A stretch of DNA of 64,000 nucleotides from Isoetes taiwanensis (GCA_021234155.1 JAJEKV010000035.1:14122738-14186737), one strand, 5' to 3'. Shown: positions 25,170 to 36,900, counted from the stretch's first letter. The notes: generated from the letters alone by a model not told the origin. Numbers and translations are program-made.

Positions 25170-25393
25170 TTCAGAGATCCGATATGATGACATTTGGATA
25201 TGCTATCTTGAAGCTGGTCCATCCCGGACCCCCGTGATGAATGTTGAGCACAAACTGGGACGGATGTTGGGATCATACCTTCAAAGAGGTCATGGATCGT
25301 AGAGATCGCCTTGGTCCTCGCACTTGTTTGATATGTGTACATATTTCTATCCTCCCATGATAGATCTTTTGTACGTTTGACATCAACCATATT
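25170..25393 (+). pseudogene. LINE ORF2 C-terminal end, left half of interrupted LINE
   Basis: Nucleotides 25263-25300 (TTGGGATCATACCT, CAAAGAGGT, ATGGAT) align with the reverse complement of 52375-52415, the C-terminal coding end of the minus-strand LINE at 52.1-53.5 kb. In translation both give LGSYLQ then EVMD. Upstream, EIRYDD and the PSRTP region sit where the other copy has HIREQY and VPGQP. The alignment continues through CCTCCCATGATA and TTGTACG to the gypsy insertion point at 25393 and resumes after 38478. Many frame breaks; dead copy. Confidence 0.7.
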
Positions 25394-26936
25394 TGTGGCG
25401 TTCGGACAATATATCGCTCCGGGGCGTACATTGTGCTCGCCACGTCACGCGTACACACCCCGATTGGCGGTAATGCCAGCGGATAGCGGGTAAGTAGCCT
25501 GGGGGCAACTTACTAGGAGTGTTCATATATTATTAATGTGCACATGTGCACATTAATGAGGGCACACCTTCCATGTTGGCATATTTTGCCACCTAGCCAC
25601 TAAAGGCAAGTGGGGCCTTTCACTTATCCCACATGCCAAATTGGGTAATTGGAAACCCTAGCCTAAACCCCATGTCTATTTAGGGTAGGAAAACCCTAGC
25701 TTGCTAGTTTTTTAGATCCTTAGGGTTTTAGAGCTCGGTTTTGGCTGCCCGAGAGCCAAAACCACCTCCCGCGGCATGGCCAATTGCGCCATCGGTTTCC
25801 ACGAATTAATCATTTCGGAGATGGTTGAACTTCCGGTCGAGGAGCCACTCAAGGATCAGTGTTTGGTCAATTTAATAGCTTAAACCGCCTTCCCAGTCAT
25901 AGAATCGAGGGGTTTAGACTATTAAATTGCCCATAGTAGTTATCTAGATCTTAGATCTTGGACACTAACTAAAGAACCTAACTCTATGATTGGATCTAGT
26001 TCTTTAGTTCTTTTCCGTGATATATTTGGACGATGTATTTGTGAACTCCTTGTATTGGGAAGGGGGTAGAGGCCTAAAGCTTGTAGTTGATGCTCCTAGA
26101 GTAGCCTCTCTAGCACACCGTAGATTGCCTGGCCAAGAGCCACACCCGGTTGTGGGTGAAGGGGCTGAGACCGGCTAAGAAGGAGATTCATGTCCTGACT
26201 CTTGAACGATCCCCGGTGTGTAAAGCCTACAAGGGGATCATTGTGACTAGGTCTGATGGCTTACCACCGAAAAGGGTAAGGCATGGGCTCGACACCCGTG
26301 AAGTGGTGTACACTTTCCGGTGGGTTCAATCGAATACGGGCGGTGGCCCTCTAGTCACCTTGAGTCGACATGTAGATCTCCGGAGGGGGTGATCCCCACC
26401 GCCCCATCCGGGATCGGGATGATGACCCGAGAAATAGCCCCTTCGGCTATGCACCCGGAGTCGGGCCAGTCCCAACACTTTTCGCCTACTTTGCAAAGTG
26501 TGCAATGGGGGGGCGGATGGAGTGGACAACCCTATGCCATGTTCTTATGCCTGGCCAAATCCATTGCCATGAATTGGCATCCTAACGAACTCCTCGGAGA
26601 CCCAAGCCGCCGGTCATCCTTTGAGTCCGAGCCTTGGGTAGGATCCCCATGTGATGTGCTGATCTTTGTCTATGCAGATATGAGGAGGACCATCCTTGAG
26701 ATGGTCACGGGGATGTTGATGTATGTGCTCTTCGACATGTATGTTTACGCTTCCGCAGCCTAGGTAGGCCCCGAGGGAGATCGGGGTAGAATGACACCTT
26801 CACTCTTCCCCACCGAGACTCGTTACGGGTGCAAAGTGATATGTGGAGGGCCCCATGTCGACATGGAGCTGGTGTGGGGAAGAACTCCACTTTGTATACT
26901 CTGGTGAGTGCACCGTATACAGTGAGGGACGCGTCA
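25394..26936 (+). repeat. 5' LTR of the gypsy element
   Basis: Pairs with 36916-38472. Both share a perfect 26-bp palindrome (25532-25557 here) with core TGTGCACATGTGCACA, the blocks AATTGGGTAATTGGAAACCC and TAGGGTTTTAGAGCTC, and a GC-rich 3' part with GTGTACACTTTCCGGTGGGT. The LTR would carry the promoter and polyadenylation signals. Two ORFs inside it (26150-26392, 26320-26763) are not conserved in frame in the other LTR. Confidence 0.93.
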
Positions 26937-26939
26937 TGA

Positions 26940-26951
26940 TGGTATCAGAGC
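26940..26951 (+). promoter_or_regulatory. primer-binding site, initiator Met tRNA
   Basis: TGGTATCAGAGC is the classic plant LTR-retrotransposon site complementary to the 3' end of initiator methionine tRNA. It lies three bases after the 5' LTR. Reverse transcription would begin here. Confidence 0.9.
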
Positions 26952-26999
26952 AATGTTCTTGGAGACCAAGAGCAAAGCACCGACCATGTTCCCGATAGT

Positions 27000-29520
27000 A
27001 CTAACTTGATAGGATCCTCAAGCCTCGAAAAGTGGGAAAATTTTTCTCACCTTTGTAGTTATGCTAAGCTAGTAACAATTAAGTGAATTGGAATTTAACA
27101 AGATTAAAAAAGAACGAGCCAAAATTTTTCCAGTGAGGTGGTCCTCCCACATTTCGGCGCCGCAGAAAACTAACTTTTGTTTTGGGCGAGGCCAAGCTAT
27201 GAGACATCGAGCCAAGAACACCAAAACATGATGAATTTGAGATAAATAATGTGGTAAGGCTAATTCTAAAGGTAGGAATTAGTTAGAATAGCATGTTTTA
27301 ATTACCTAAAACCCTAGAAATGTATGATTCATGGCTCGCTTCCGGGTCGAAAACTAAACATTAGTATTGGAACGAGGCGCAAGTCGTGAGACCAATAGGT
27401 AGGAAAAGTCTGAAATAAGTATAAGTTTTTAGATAAGTTGGTGCCTTAGCATGTTAAACAGAAAGCAACTTGAGTTTTGACCTAAAATTCCCCAAGCTAT
27501 AAATAGATGTAGAACCCACTCATTTTTTTCGTCCAAGCCCTAGAAATCCGCTCTTCCCAACTTAGGCGATCTTTTCGGCGCTTTTATCCCATTGACGATC
27601 CAGTAAAACATGGCCCGGAACCAAACAGACAAGAAGGGAAGCGTCGCCCAGCGAAAACACCGCCCAATCGGTGACGAGATCATTCTAAGATGCTTCCCGT
27701 GAGAGGCTAGCAAGAGGGGGTCGCTCGGGCCTTCGGACGAAGAGCAAGACACCTCCGATTTGATCGATGTCTTCAACCGCCGAGGGAGGACGAGGCCACA
27801 TCACCAAACTCCATGGACGATTTGAGACGGAGGGAGGTGTATGAAGAAATAGAGCGGGAGATCCGACAACAAAGCAGATGAGCAAGTGACAGGTTTGGAG
27901 CCAGCGGAGGTAGCAGACCTTAGAAGATTCATCAGGAAATACGAACTCCGGCAGAAGAGAAGGGAGGACAAAAAGAGGAAAAGGAAAGAAGAGGAAGAAA
28001 GCGCAGCAGAAGAAAAGAAGAAAGCCAAAAGAAGTTCGCGGGTCGGCGAAGGAGAACAAAGGATCCGCCCGCCAAGGAAGAGAGGCCTAACCCCAACATT
28101 ATCATCAAGGAGCTGCAACCCCGACGAACCCCCAAACCCTTCCGGACTAATTTTTCCGATGGGGACTTCAACCCTAACGGCCGCAGTGGAAGTTTTTCCA
28201 AGAACCCGTGTGACGAAAGCAAGAAGTACCCCGAAAATGCAAGACCCGAAAGCAACCCCGCCAGACCAAGTGCGTAAGCCCCCGAAAATCTCAAGAGATG
28301 GGATAGAAAGAAACCAACCTAATCACCGGAAGCCTCCACGCCACCGACAGTGGTGAAGATTTATGAGAGAAAGATGAGGGAGCACGAGGCCTACATGAAG
28401 AAATGGGAGGCCTATAACAAATATTATGAAGAAAAACAGAGTTAAGTTCATCGAGGGAGGGCGACCAATCCAACTAAGCAAAGAACCTTAAGGCCGCCAC
28501 CACCGGCCCAAGGTTCCCAAGCCGCCACCCCGTGAAGAAAGCGGATAGGAAGGAGGTAGAGAGAAGGCGCTAAGGAGAGCCAGACACTTCAAATAAGCCT
28601 TCGGTCTCCCCCATCCCCCCGCGGCCCCTTCTTTCGGTTGACAGCGTGGAAGTTGCAGCCTATAGAACAACACTTTAGAGTCATCCACCTAGGCGCCGGC
28701 AATGCAAGAGGCAATCCGAGGGCAAAGATAGTGCAACATTTTGAAGACTCAACAGCAAGACTATCCACGCCAAGCGGGTAACCTTGATGCGACAAGACAT
28801 GAGTCTTATGACCAATTAAGGGAGAACGCCTTAGAAACTTTTATTGTAAATAATTAAAAATTTTGTAATATAGAGCAATTTTGTCTACTTTGATGACATA
28901 AACTTGAGTAATTAGAGCAAATTAATAAGTTTTAGCTTTTATCTCAAAAAAATAGGACATTTGGGGAGCCGAGAGACATGATGTCTCACGGCTCCTACTC
29001 CGTCCTTGAAACAAAAAGTTAGGATTGAAGCGAGGCTAAGCCGTGAGACCTCGGCCCAAACTTGACCAAAACACTCCAAATCGACCAAATAAGGGGTCGA
29101 TTCTCACTAATTTGATGAGCCCATCACCCTTACACCATTAGTTTACCCAAATTGGACACCTTTAATCAAAATGGGACTGATGTCTCCGCGAATCGCGCCT
29201 CGTCACAAACAAAAGTTAGGATTGAAGCGAGGCGCAAGCCGTGAGACCTCTTACCAATTCTTCACGGGGACTTGTTAAAGTCACCTTCAACCTAATCTTG
29301 ATAGCATCTTCTAGGTAACCTAGCCTTGTTCAAGCATCTCCTATAGTCCTCAAACTCCTATTTTGACCTCGGATAAGTTAGAATCACCCAATCCTAGGAA
29401 ATTTTCAAGTCATCCAAAAATTAGGGTTTTCCCTTTTTCTATAAATAGACCCCTCACTTCTCGATAGCACCCTACAAATCGCTTCCTGCCCTTCTAGCCG
29501 ATTTCCCAACTCCCCAGGCT
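27000..29520 (+). other. internal leader with two promoter-like modules
   Basis: Non-coding parts of the 5' internal region contain a repeated motif with core GAAGCGAGGCGCAAGCCGTG then AGACC. It is clear at 29011-29050 and 29210-29248, weaker at 27374-27393, and divergent near 27165-27205. Each pair of motifs is followed by TATAAATAG (27498-27506 and 29440-29448). A near-perfect 31-bp palindrome lies at 28965-28995 (arms GGAGCCG and CGGCTCC). This looks like a duplicated promoter-leader of about 0.5 kb, either part of the element or the LTRs of a smaller nested element. Confidence 0.5.
27886..28356 (+). CDS. K/E/R-rich unrecognised ORF in element leader
   Basis: 156-codon frame between the two promoter-like modules. 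Residues 19-60 are almost entirely Lys, Arg, Glu and Ala, a likely charged helix or coiled coil; the rest is Pro-rich and basic. After its stop, other frames continue with KIYERKMREHEAYMKKW, so the original protein was longer and is now broken. No known domain. It could be a gag-like or accessory protein of the element or of a nested element. Confidence 0.35.
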   Translation: MTGLEPAEVADLRRFIRKYELRQKRREDKKRKRKEEEESAAEEKKKAKRSSRVGEGEQRIRPPRKRGLTPTLSSRSCNPDEPPNPSGLIFPMGTSTLTAAVEVFPRTRVTKARSTPKMQDPKATPPDQVRKPPKISRDGIERNQPNHRKPPRHRQW

Positions 29521-29558
29521 CTTGCAACCGCTTTGTTACCCTCTTCCGCAATTAATCA

Positions 29559-30945
29559 ATGGCAACCGATTTCGAGATGGTATGTAGCCCGGCCATCCGC
29601 CCAGGCCGGCGTCGACCAAATCTTCCGTATCTCTTCAGAAGGAGGTAGACGCCCAAAGCAACCTTGCACGACCCCAGCCTTATAGTAGAGTCCCGGACCG
29701 AAGTTTCAAGCTAGGGTAGAACCAGCTATAGTGCAACTCCCCCTTGTATAGGATATTTTGTTCCTAGACAGCCCCTCGCGGCCGACGATAGACGATATCC
29801 CCAACATCGCCAAATACCTCACAAACAAAGCAAACCGCACACCGAGCCAATGGTCCTAACCGTCAACAGGACCAAGTACTTCTCTTTCAACACCGCCTCG
29901 CAATCTTTCTCACCCACCGCGTCGAGAACATCGGGGAAACCTCCATTCCCCATGGACGGTAGATCCATTAGCCGTAGCAACATAAACAACGCCCTCACAC
30001 AAGCATTTCCAACAGGGGCGTGGAAGGGAGGGAAGAAGACTTCTGATGAACAGAACCGAGGAGGAGGAAGAAGATGTTGAGCTCGACCTAGCGGAGGAGC
30101 AAATGACAAAGCGAGCGAGAGTGGCAAGACTGAAGAAGCCGGCAGACTCTCGTGAGTCGCGCCACCCCTGGGTTAGGCATCACAAGCCTAGCTCCCATTA
30201 TAATCGAAGGTGAGGAGTTTCTCGCCTCTAAGCGACATTCAAAACCTCCCGGAGTGTGGGGAAAGGGAATACAGACCTGAAGAGTTGCTGCACCAACTCG
30301 AAGAGCGGACTTGACGACTTCATCGTCTGAGAGAGTCGACTTCCCCTCCAAGTAAGGGGAAGCCCGACACTTACATTCGGGAGAGTTTACCTCCCACATC
30401 CAAGCCTTACAAAGAACATCGTGGCAGATCATGGAGGCGGATAAGGCCGAGAACAAGCTACGACGGAGGAAGAGTTCCTTTGCTCTCCGTGAACGAGATG
30501 GGGATCCGTTATGCGACCTCAAACATCCTAATCGGCAAGCTTCGTCCTCACCAAAGACTCCCTGATAGGACAGGCGACCACCCTCGAGGGAGGCTTCAAA
30601 GAACGATCAATGACTACGTGGAGCTCACCACGGTGGAGGTTGATGATTTCGAAGCGCACCACGTAGCTGGATACCGAGTGGCCGAGGACCCGCGCCGCGC
30701 GAACGACAAAGTCACTACGCTATTACCCGCCACGCTGATGGATGGAAGAATAGCGGTTATCCACCGCAAGTTCACCCCCGTGAGGCGAGGAAGGAGTAGC
30801 GTTGCTGATTGCACTCGAGATTCTACGGCATGCACGGTTACCCCCCCCAACAATCGTATGCAATCCTCGGGTGAAAAGAGCGGTAGCACTCGACGTCTTC
30901 GACTTCCCATACCCTTTACAAAGGCAGGCAAGACCGCTTTGTGAC
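29559..30945 (+). pseudogene. unrecognised accessory coding region upstream of gag
   Basis: Begins with an ATG after the second TATA box (MATDFEM) and stays protein-like across several frames. An acidic-basic stretch is visible near 30048-30145 (EEEEEDVELDLAEEQ, then TKRARVARLKK). The clearest open part, 30480-30944, includes INDYVELTTVEVDDFEAHHV and LMDGRIAVIHRKFTPVRRG. I do not recognise a family. Its place between the primer-binding site and gag is unusual for Ty3/gypsy elements. Opposite-strand ORFs (30088-30522, 30614-31033) are less convincing. Confidence 0.35.
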
Positions 30946-31208
30946 AGCGCTTATACCTCCCACCGAGAATAGAAGATTTAGCAAGAGCATTACAGGTGGA
31001 TCTCCAGCCAATGTCCTTAGGAACTTGGGCCATTCAAAGGGGAAATGTTCCAAGTGAAAAGTTCCGGAGGATAATCCATCTTACCCAAGATCAACGTAAA
31101 TGATTAGCAAGATAGTTGCAAGTTCTTGTATTAGTGTAATATAAAATATAAATATAACATTCTCTTGCACTATAAATGTTTTGTGATATATTTTGTGTCC
31201 CCTCAACC

Positions 31209-32560
31209 ATGCCAACAAACATAAATAAAGCAAGAAAGCAAGGAAAAACTAACCATGTAGATATGAACCACTTGTGTATGCAGCTAGAGGCCCGAGCGCC
31301 AGAGAACGACAACCTGGAACTTACTGAGGGAACAGAGTCCGCCCGTGCCACCGCAAGAAACCCCGCTGAAGAATTTGGACAAATGACCCCGTTAAGAGGA
31401 AATATCGCAAATGAGGACCGACCTCGAAAGCATAAAGGCTTTGCTAGCCGCACGCTGTGAGCAGTGTTCGGTGGTAACGCCAACCGCCGCAAGCATCAGC
31501 CGGAGAACAAGTAGAGACAAGAAGAGGAGCAAGAGAGGAAGGTCCCCACCAGGACTCAGACTAAGCTCGATTCGACCGATTCCGAGGAAGAAGAAGAGCG
31601 TAACCAAGTCCGAAAGCGCATTAAAGGCGAGGAACCACCCGGAGGGACGACAAAAAGGACACAAGAACCTCCGACTACCGGAAGAAAGTAGACTCGATTG
31701 GGAAATGTTTGAAGGCCAGAAGCTCGAGCAATTCTCAGCGAGAACAGTCGCATGGAGGCGAGGCTTGGCTTGACGAGATGAGCCGAATACGGCAATGCCT
31801 ATGGTATGAAGGATAAGGATAAAGGCGGGGTGGCAACAAATAACCTGAAGGGAGCAAAGACGATTTGGTGGAAGGGCTATGCCAAGGCTCATGGTTTAAG
31901 CAGGGACGCTTGCAGGTTCAAGAAGTTTGCTAAAGCCTTCAAAGCCATTATGTCCCAAGAGAGCACAAGTCCAAGATGATGCAAAGAAGTTCTGAGTTGC
32001 GGCAAGGCAACAAGTCGGTCTGGACACAGAGGAATTTATGAGGCTAAGGTTGTATGTGCCAAAGTTAGAGAGAAGCGCAGCGGAAAGCTACATTGAAGGT
32101 CCGAATGAGGAGATCCGCAAGTTTGTAAGGGCAATAAACCCAAGAACGATGATCGTTTTGAGTCCAAGGCAATAAGTTTGCAAGGAACGGGACCTCCTCG
32201 AATAGTGGGCGAGGCAAAAAAGATTACCAAGATAAAGGCAAGGCAAAGAAAGTTCGGCACCGAGAACAAATGCCCTGGACCAGCTAGAGCCCCATATAGT
32301 GGCAATCAAGGGAAGCGGCGGGGAGAAGAAGCAGTGTGTCCTTCAAAGACAAACGGGAAGGGTCAAGCTACCCAAAGCCGCGGCGATCCTTTCTCAGAGC
32401 CATGCCCAAGGAGAAGAGACAGAGTGCATAGAAAAAGCGCCTTTGCTTCGTGTTTCCAGCAAAAGTTAGAACAAATGAACCGCCCATATGTCATGAGTGC
32501 GGCTAGCAGAAGTTGGGAGATTGGGACACTTTGACCGACGGCGGGCACCTTGGCCCGAGG
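31209..32560 (+). pseudogene. gag: gypsy gag polyprotein, frameshifted
   Basis: An ATG at 31209 (MPTNINKARKQGK) opens the N-terminal part, which is rich in charged residues and breaks at 31460. The capsid-like gag domain follows at about 31860-32160: FKKFAKAFKAIM, HKSKMMQ, LRLYVPKLERSAAESYIEG and EEIRKFVRAINPR, the usual order of the plant retrotransposon gag domain. A zinc knuckle lies at about 32485-32550: CHECG, then GHF after frame changes. Gag would form the particle and bind RNA. At least four frame breaks prevent a complete product. It leads directly into the protease region. Confidence 0.75.
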
Positions 32561-32699
32561 AGGCCCGCGACTACATTCGTGGTGAGTGTCATATCTTTGC
32601 CGCAATAGATACAGAGCAAGCGCGAGAGCCAAGATAAAGTAATTTCCACGAAAGGGAAAGGCCAAGGCCAAGTCATTTATAGTCCTAATAGATTCGTGA

Positions 32700-32965
32700 A
32701 GTAGCCATAACTTTGCATCTCCAAGAATGGTTCAAATGTTGAAGTTGAAACCATTAAAGTCAAAGCCAAGGCCCGCTTGTCTTAGCAAGTGGAGCAAGAA
32801 GGCGCATCGGTAAAAGAATCAACTTTGACATCGACTTTTGCTGGGGATTAAGATCCGTGATGGGGGCAGAGGTAATGGGCATCGGCAAGTACCTACGATT
32901 GATAATAGGTATGGAGTACCTTGGACCAGCAGGGCCATTATTGATTGTGGAAGCTGAAGGTGACC
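32700..32965 (+). pseudogene. gypsy aspartic protease, frameshifted
   Basis: The end of the domain is clear: LRLIIGMEYLGPAGPLLIV at about 32890-32950 matches the family's I-LGM-WL segment. The earlier part (about 32775-32850) has ISKW-like and NFDIDF-like pieces in other frames. The catalytic D-S/T-G is not intact in any frame I can read. The protease would cut the gag-pol polyprotein. Confidence 0.55.
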
Positions 32966-33020
32966 TTCCCAACACCCGACGGCAAGATCATCGAGATATA
33001 AAAAAGAAGTTGTTCCCATC

Positions 33021-33985
33021 ATGCGCTGTATGTCTTCTAAACGGCCGCTCAAGTGCATCAAGAGTGAGCAGGTAGCATACATCTTCAAGCTTGAGATTAG
33101 CGAGCCGGAATTGGAAGGAAGCAAAGAAGACAAGATGCTCAGCAAGTTGCCGAGGCAAATAGCTAAGTTGATCACGGAGTTCCACGATCTCTTTCCAGAT
33201 GAGATCAAGCAGCTCCCTCCTTATAGGGGAGTCGAGTGCGAGATAGCACTCGAACCAGGAACAAAGCCCACAAGCAAGGCTCCATATAGAATGACAACGC
33301 AGGAATTGTCGGAGCTAAAGAAGCAGTTGCAGGAGCTGCTCGACCTAGGTTTCATTAGACCTAGCGTCTCGCCGTTCGGAGCGCCCATTCTTTTTGTCAA
33401 GAAGAAGGATGGATCTTTGAGGATGTGCATAGACTATAGACAGTTGAATAAGCACACCATTAAGAACAAGTATGCGCTTCCAAGATCAGATGACTTGATG
33501 GATCAGCTTCAAGGAGCAAAGATCTTCTCCAAAATCGACTTAAGGTCGGTTATCATCGGATAAGGATAAAGGAGGAGGATATCCACAAGACCGCCTTCGG
33601 ACGCTTGTATGGGCATTACGAGTTCCGCGGTGATGCCTTTTCGGCTTATCAAATGCCCCAACGCTTCATGAGGCTCATGAACGATATCTTCAGGGAGTTC
33701 CTGGACACCTTTGTGATTGTTTTCTTTGATGACATTTTGGTGTATAGCAGATCCCTTGAAGAGCACGTGCAACACTTGAGAAGGGTGCTAGAGAAGTTGA
33801 GGAGGCACCCGGTTATGCGCCAAGTTGTCGGTGCCGCCGCGCAAAGTAGAAGGTGGAATACCTTGGTCATGTGATCTCGGCAGAAGGCATCTCGGCGGAC
33901 CCGCCAAGATTGAAGCAGTTGATTCGGGTGGCGGCGCCGAAGAATGTGCACGAGGTCGAAAGTTTTCTGCCTAGCGGGTACTACA
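33021..33985 (+). pseudogene. gypsy reverse transcriptase, frameshifted
   Basis: The open frame 33021-33563 carries [20 protein letters not shown], then the RT N-terminal boxes: [74 protein letters not shown] and IFSKIDLRS. After a frameshift near 33550, 33605-33800 carries LYGHYEFRG and the catalytic box FFDDILVYS (33722-33748, equivalent to YVDD). A third frame gives EYLGHVISAEGI (33855). It would copy element RNA to DNA. The order and boxes are those of Ty3/gypsy (RT before integrase). The frame breaks disable it. Confidence 0.9.
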
Positions 33986-34089
33986 GAAGTTCGTGAAGAA
34001 CTTTGCTAAGATAGCAGCCCCAAGTAACAGACCTCGACGAGGGCAGAGAAGGTGAAAGATTGGGTAGAGCATTGGCACAAGAAAGCCCA

Positions 34090-34520
34090 AAAGGGGTTTG
34101 AATTGTTGAAGGAAGCTTTAACAACAGCCCCGCTTAACCCCGCCGGACCGGGAGAAGGATAAGCTTGTAGCAACGGATGCGAGTAAGATAGCTACAGTGC
34201 GGTGCTTATGCAAGAAGAACGTGTGGTAGCGTATGATTCCGTGAAGATGAACGGCCGAGACGCCGCTACCCAACGCCGCATCAGGAGTTGCTTGCGGTTG
34301 TCGTAAGGCATTAAGAATATGGAGGCACTATCTCTTGGGAAGGAAGTTCCAATTGGATACCACCCATGAGCCTCCAATATGTATTCACGCAACCACACCT
34401 CAATGAGGCGTGGAGATGGATGGAGTTCCTCAAGAATATGACTTTGATATAGTCTACAAGCCGGGAAGCTCAATGTGGTAGCAGATGCGCTTTCAAGGCA
34501 CCCCCGACAACTAGAGTGCA
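34090..34520 (+). pseudogene. gypsy RNase H, frameshifted
   Basis: In shifting frames the region reads KLVATDASKIA, LMQEERVVAYDS, HQELLAVV, WRHYLLGRKF and VVADALS. These are the hallmarks of the Ty3/gypsy RNase H domain that removes the RNA strand during replication. It follows the RT and precedes the integrase zinc finger. Confidence 0.8.
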
Positions 34521-34639
34521 TTGCAACGCAATTTCAACGCTCTCCAAATGACTTTGGTAAGAAGATTGAAGAGTCCTTGCCAATGGATGTGGATTTCGGG
34601 GAAGTATGGGTAAGCCTCTCTAAGGAGGCTAGAAACAGA

Positions 34640-35850
34640 TAAAGAACGGGAGGCCTTCAAGCATTATAAGAAGGAAGGCAACCTGTTATACCATAAGAAC
34701 AAGTTGTCGTGCCAATCATCAGTGTAAGGAAGTTGATCCTCCATGACACGCACAACACCCAATAGCTGGCCATGCGGGATTCATGAAAACATATTTCAAA
34801 GTGCTTGCAGCAGCCTATTATTGGCCAGAATGAAGAAGCAAATAGCTCGCTACATCAAGGAATGTCAGCCTATGCCCCAGACGAAGGCGAGCGCTTGAAT
34901 TCCGGGGCATTAGAGCCATTAGCAAAGGTGCCAAAACGCTAAGTGGGAGGTAATCAGCATGGATTTCATCACAGGACTCCCAAGAACAGCGAGAGGCAAG
35001 GATGCCTTGATGGTAGTGGTCGACAAGTTGTCAAAGATGGCACATTTTGTGCCTTGCAGGACCACAGATACAGCTATGGATACAGCAAAGCTCTTCACCA
35101 AAGAGATCTTCAGGCTTCATGGCATGCCAAGGGAGATTATCTCCGACAGAGATCCGAAGTTCATGAGTGCCTTTTGGCAAGACCTCTTTGCGACGATTCA
35201 GACCAAGCTATCCATGAGCACGGCGTATCATCCTCAGACGGATGGCCAAACGGAGCGGACCAACAGGATCTTAGAAGACATGCTACGAAACTATGTCTGG
35301 AATAAGCAAAGTATGTGGGAAGAATTCATTCACTTGGTGGAGTTTGCATACAATAGCACCAAGCAGGAATCGTCCCAGATGTCGCCATTTATGATCAATT
35401 ATGGCTATCAGTGCCTAACTCCAGACACTTGGCACAACCCCGTGTCAAAAGTAGAAGTTTCATGGCCAGATGTTGGCCGATATCACGGCAATCGTGGAAG
35501 AGGTTCGAGGGTATCTGCTAGCAGCAAGAAGTCGACAAAAGAGCATTGCCGATAAGCATCGAACGGTAAGAGAGTTCAAAGTTGGAGATGATGTTTGGCT
35601 CAAGATCAAGGTAAAGCAGGCGAAGCTCAGGATTGGGAATTGCAAGAAGCTTGCTCCAAGGTGGGCTGGACCCTTCAGAATAATCAAGAGAGTAGGTAAT
35701 CAATCCTACAAGTTGGAATTGCCAGCACACCTAAAGATCCATAAGGTCTTCCACGTGAGTTTGTTGAAGAAGCATACTCCAAATCCGGGCAAAGTCTTGG
35801 ACACTCCAACGTTGTTGGAAATGACGGAGGAGCAAATTGGGAAATAGTTC
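34640..35850 (+). pseudogene. gypsy integrase with GPY/F domain
   Basis: The N-terminal HHCC zinc finger is visible at about 34730-34870 (LHDTHNT, AGHAGFMKTYFK, YIKECQ). The open frame 34959-35555 carries the catalytic core: MDFITGLPRT with the first Asp (34962), IISDRDPKF with the second, and HPQTDGQTERTNR with the Glu. 35 residues separate the second Asp and the Glu, the canonical D,D35E spacing. After a frameshift, 35470-35847 continues with DVWLKIK, APRWAGPFRIIKRVGNQSY and IHKVFHVSLLKKH, the GPY/F module. It inserts element DNA into the chromosome. The catalytic residues are all present, but the frame is broken near 35440-35480. Confidence 0.92.
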
Positions 35851-36005
35851 GAAATGATTCTTGATAGAGCTTTTAAGAAGACAAGGAGGTCCGAATTCCT
35901 CCAAAGATTTGGTCAAGTGGAAACACTTACCGCTGGAAGGCACGTGGGTACTTAAGAAAGATTTAGTAAAAGCGGTACCCACAATTTATGGAGCAATGGG
36001 ATGGC
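35845..36005 (+). pseudogene. C-terminal chromodomain of integrase, frameshifted
   Basis: After the integrase frame ends in a TAG, the text MILDRAFKKTRRS is followed, one frame over, by DLVKWKHLPLEGTW and LKKDLVKAVPTI. This matches a chromodomain (ILD-R, LVKWKG, TWE--EDL), which defines the chromovirus branch of Ty3/gypsy and targets integration to marked chromatin. Lys-His replaces Lys-Gly after the conserved Trp. Confidence 0.75.
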
Positions 36006-36009
36006 AAGG

Positions 36010-36900
36010 TCATCTCAAAGAAATCGCTCGGGCATGTCGATTTGTGTAGGTTAATTCTTGTATAGATTAATCTCGATGCAACCCATGCTTGGTATGGATC
36101 GCATGCGTTGTTACCGGCGATGAGACCACTACGGTGATCTCTAGGGCGTGGTGTAATGTCAATGTAGGCATGACCGCCAGCGTTTCCGCTTGGCGTGGAA
36201 GGTAGATTAGAAAGTCTACTGTCCCACGGAAGTAGACCGACCTCCCGAAAGAAAAGAGGTCATTAAGGAATGCATTGATAGGGAAAGCACCTTTAGCCCC
36301 ATATATGTTTTGATAGGAGGAATCCATCCTTCACGCCCCCACCGGAAGGATATCCTCCACCCGGGCAACTAGAGGTGTAGGCATGAGTGGCATATAGGCA
36401 TATAGGCTGTCTCCACGGCCATTATGGAAGATTCATCCTCTTCCCTCTGGGAGATTAGCCATGCATTCATGTAGATAGGTGGGTTGGTCACCATATAACC
36501 AAAAATTTTAATTAATAATTAATAGTACTAACGTAGTGTCGACCTGGCAGGCCGAGAGAAGCTCCCGAGGGGCAAGGAGGTCGAAGCTTACGAAGACTTG
36601 CAACACAAGTTTTGTTGGAATGTGTTGCAAGGAATGAAGAGTACCTCGGGCGGTAATTATAGATATGAAATGTTGAAATTTTGTCTAACTTAACATAGTG
36701 AATAACTTCGTTAATGGTGTTATGAATTGATAAGTATTCCATAATATAATAACGTAATAATGTTCTAAAAGTAATTACCTTAGAGTAATCGTGATAAATG
36801 TATAAAGATTATATTGTAGGTATCACGCTGATTGCGGTGGTGCGCGGGTTAGGAAGATCCCAAGGTGGGAGACCCACGATCTTTGCTGGGCGGCATCATT
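36010..36900 (+). other. 3' untranslated internal region of the gypsy element
   Basis: No coding signal. It contains AT-rich and GC-mixed segments between the chromodomain and the polypurine tract. Confidence 0.6.

Noticed and set aside
26150-26763. ORFs of 80 and 147 codons within the 5' LTR
   Set aside because: The frames are not kept in the matching part of the 3' LTR (37730-38204 differs by indels).
27685-28294. Long minus-strand ORFs with hydrophobic stretches
   Set aside because: They are the complement of the purine-rich Lys/Glu coding region at 27886-28356; the Phe/Leu/Ser-rich text is a shadow.
30088-31033. Minus-strand ORFs of 144 and 139 codons
   Set aside because: They oppose the element's coding strand, have no domain, and the plus strand reads as protein-like in the same place.
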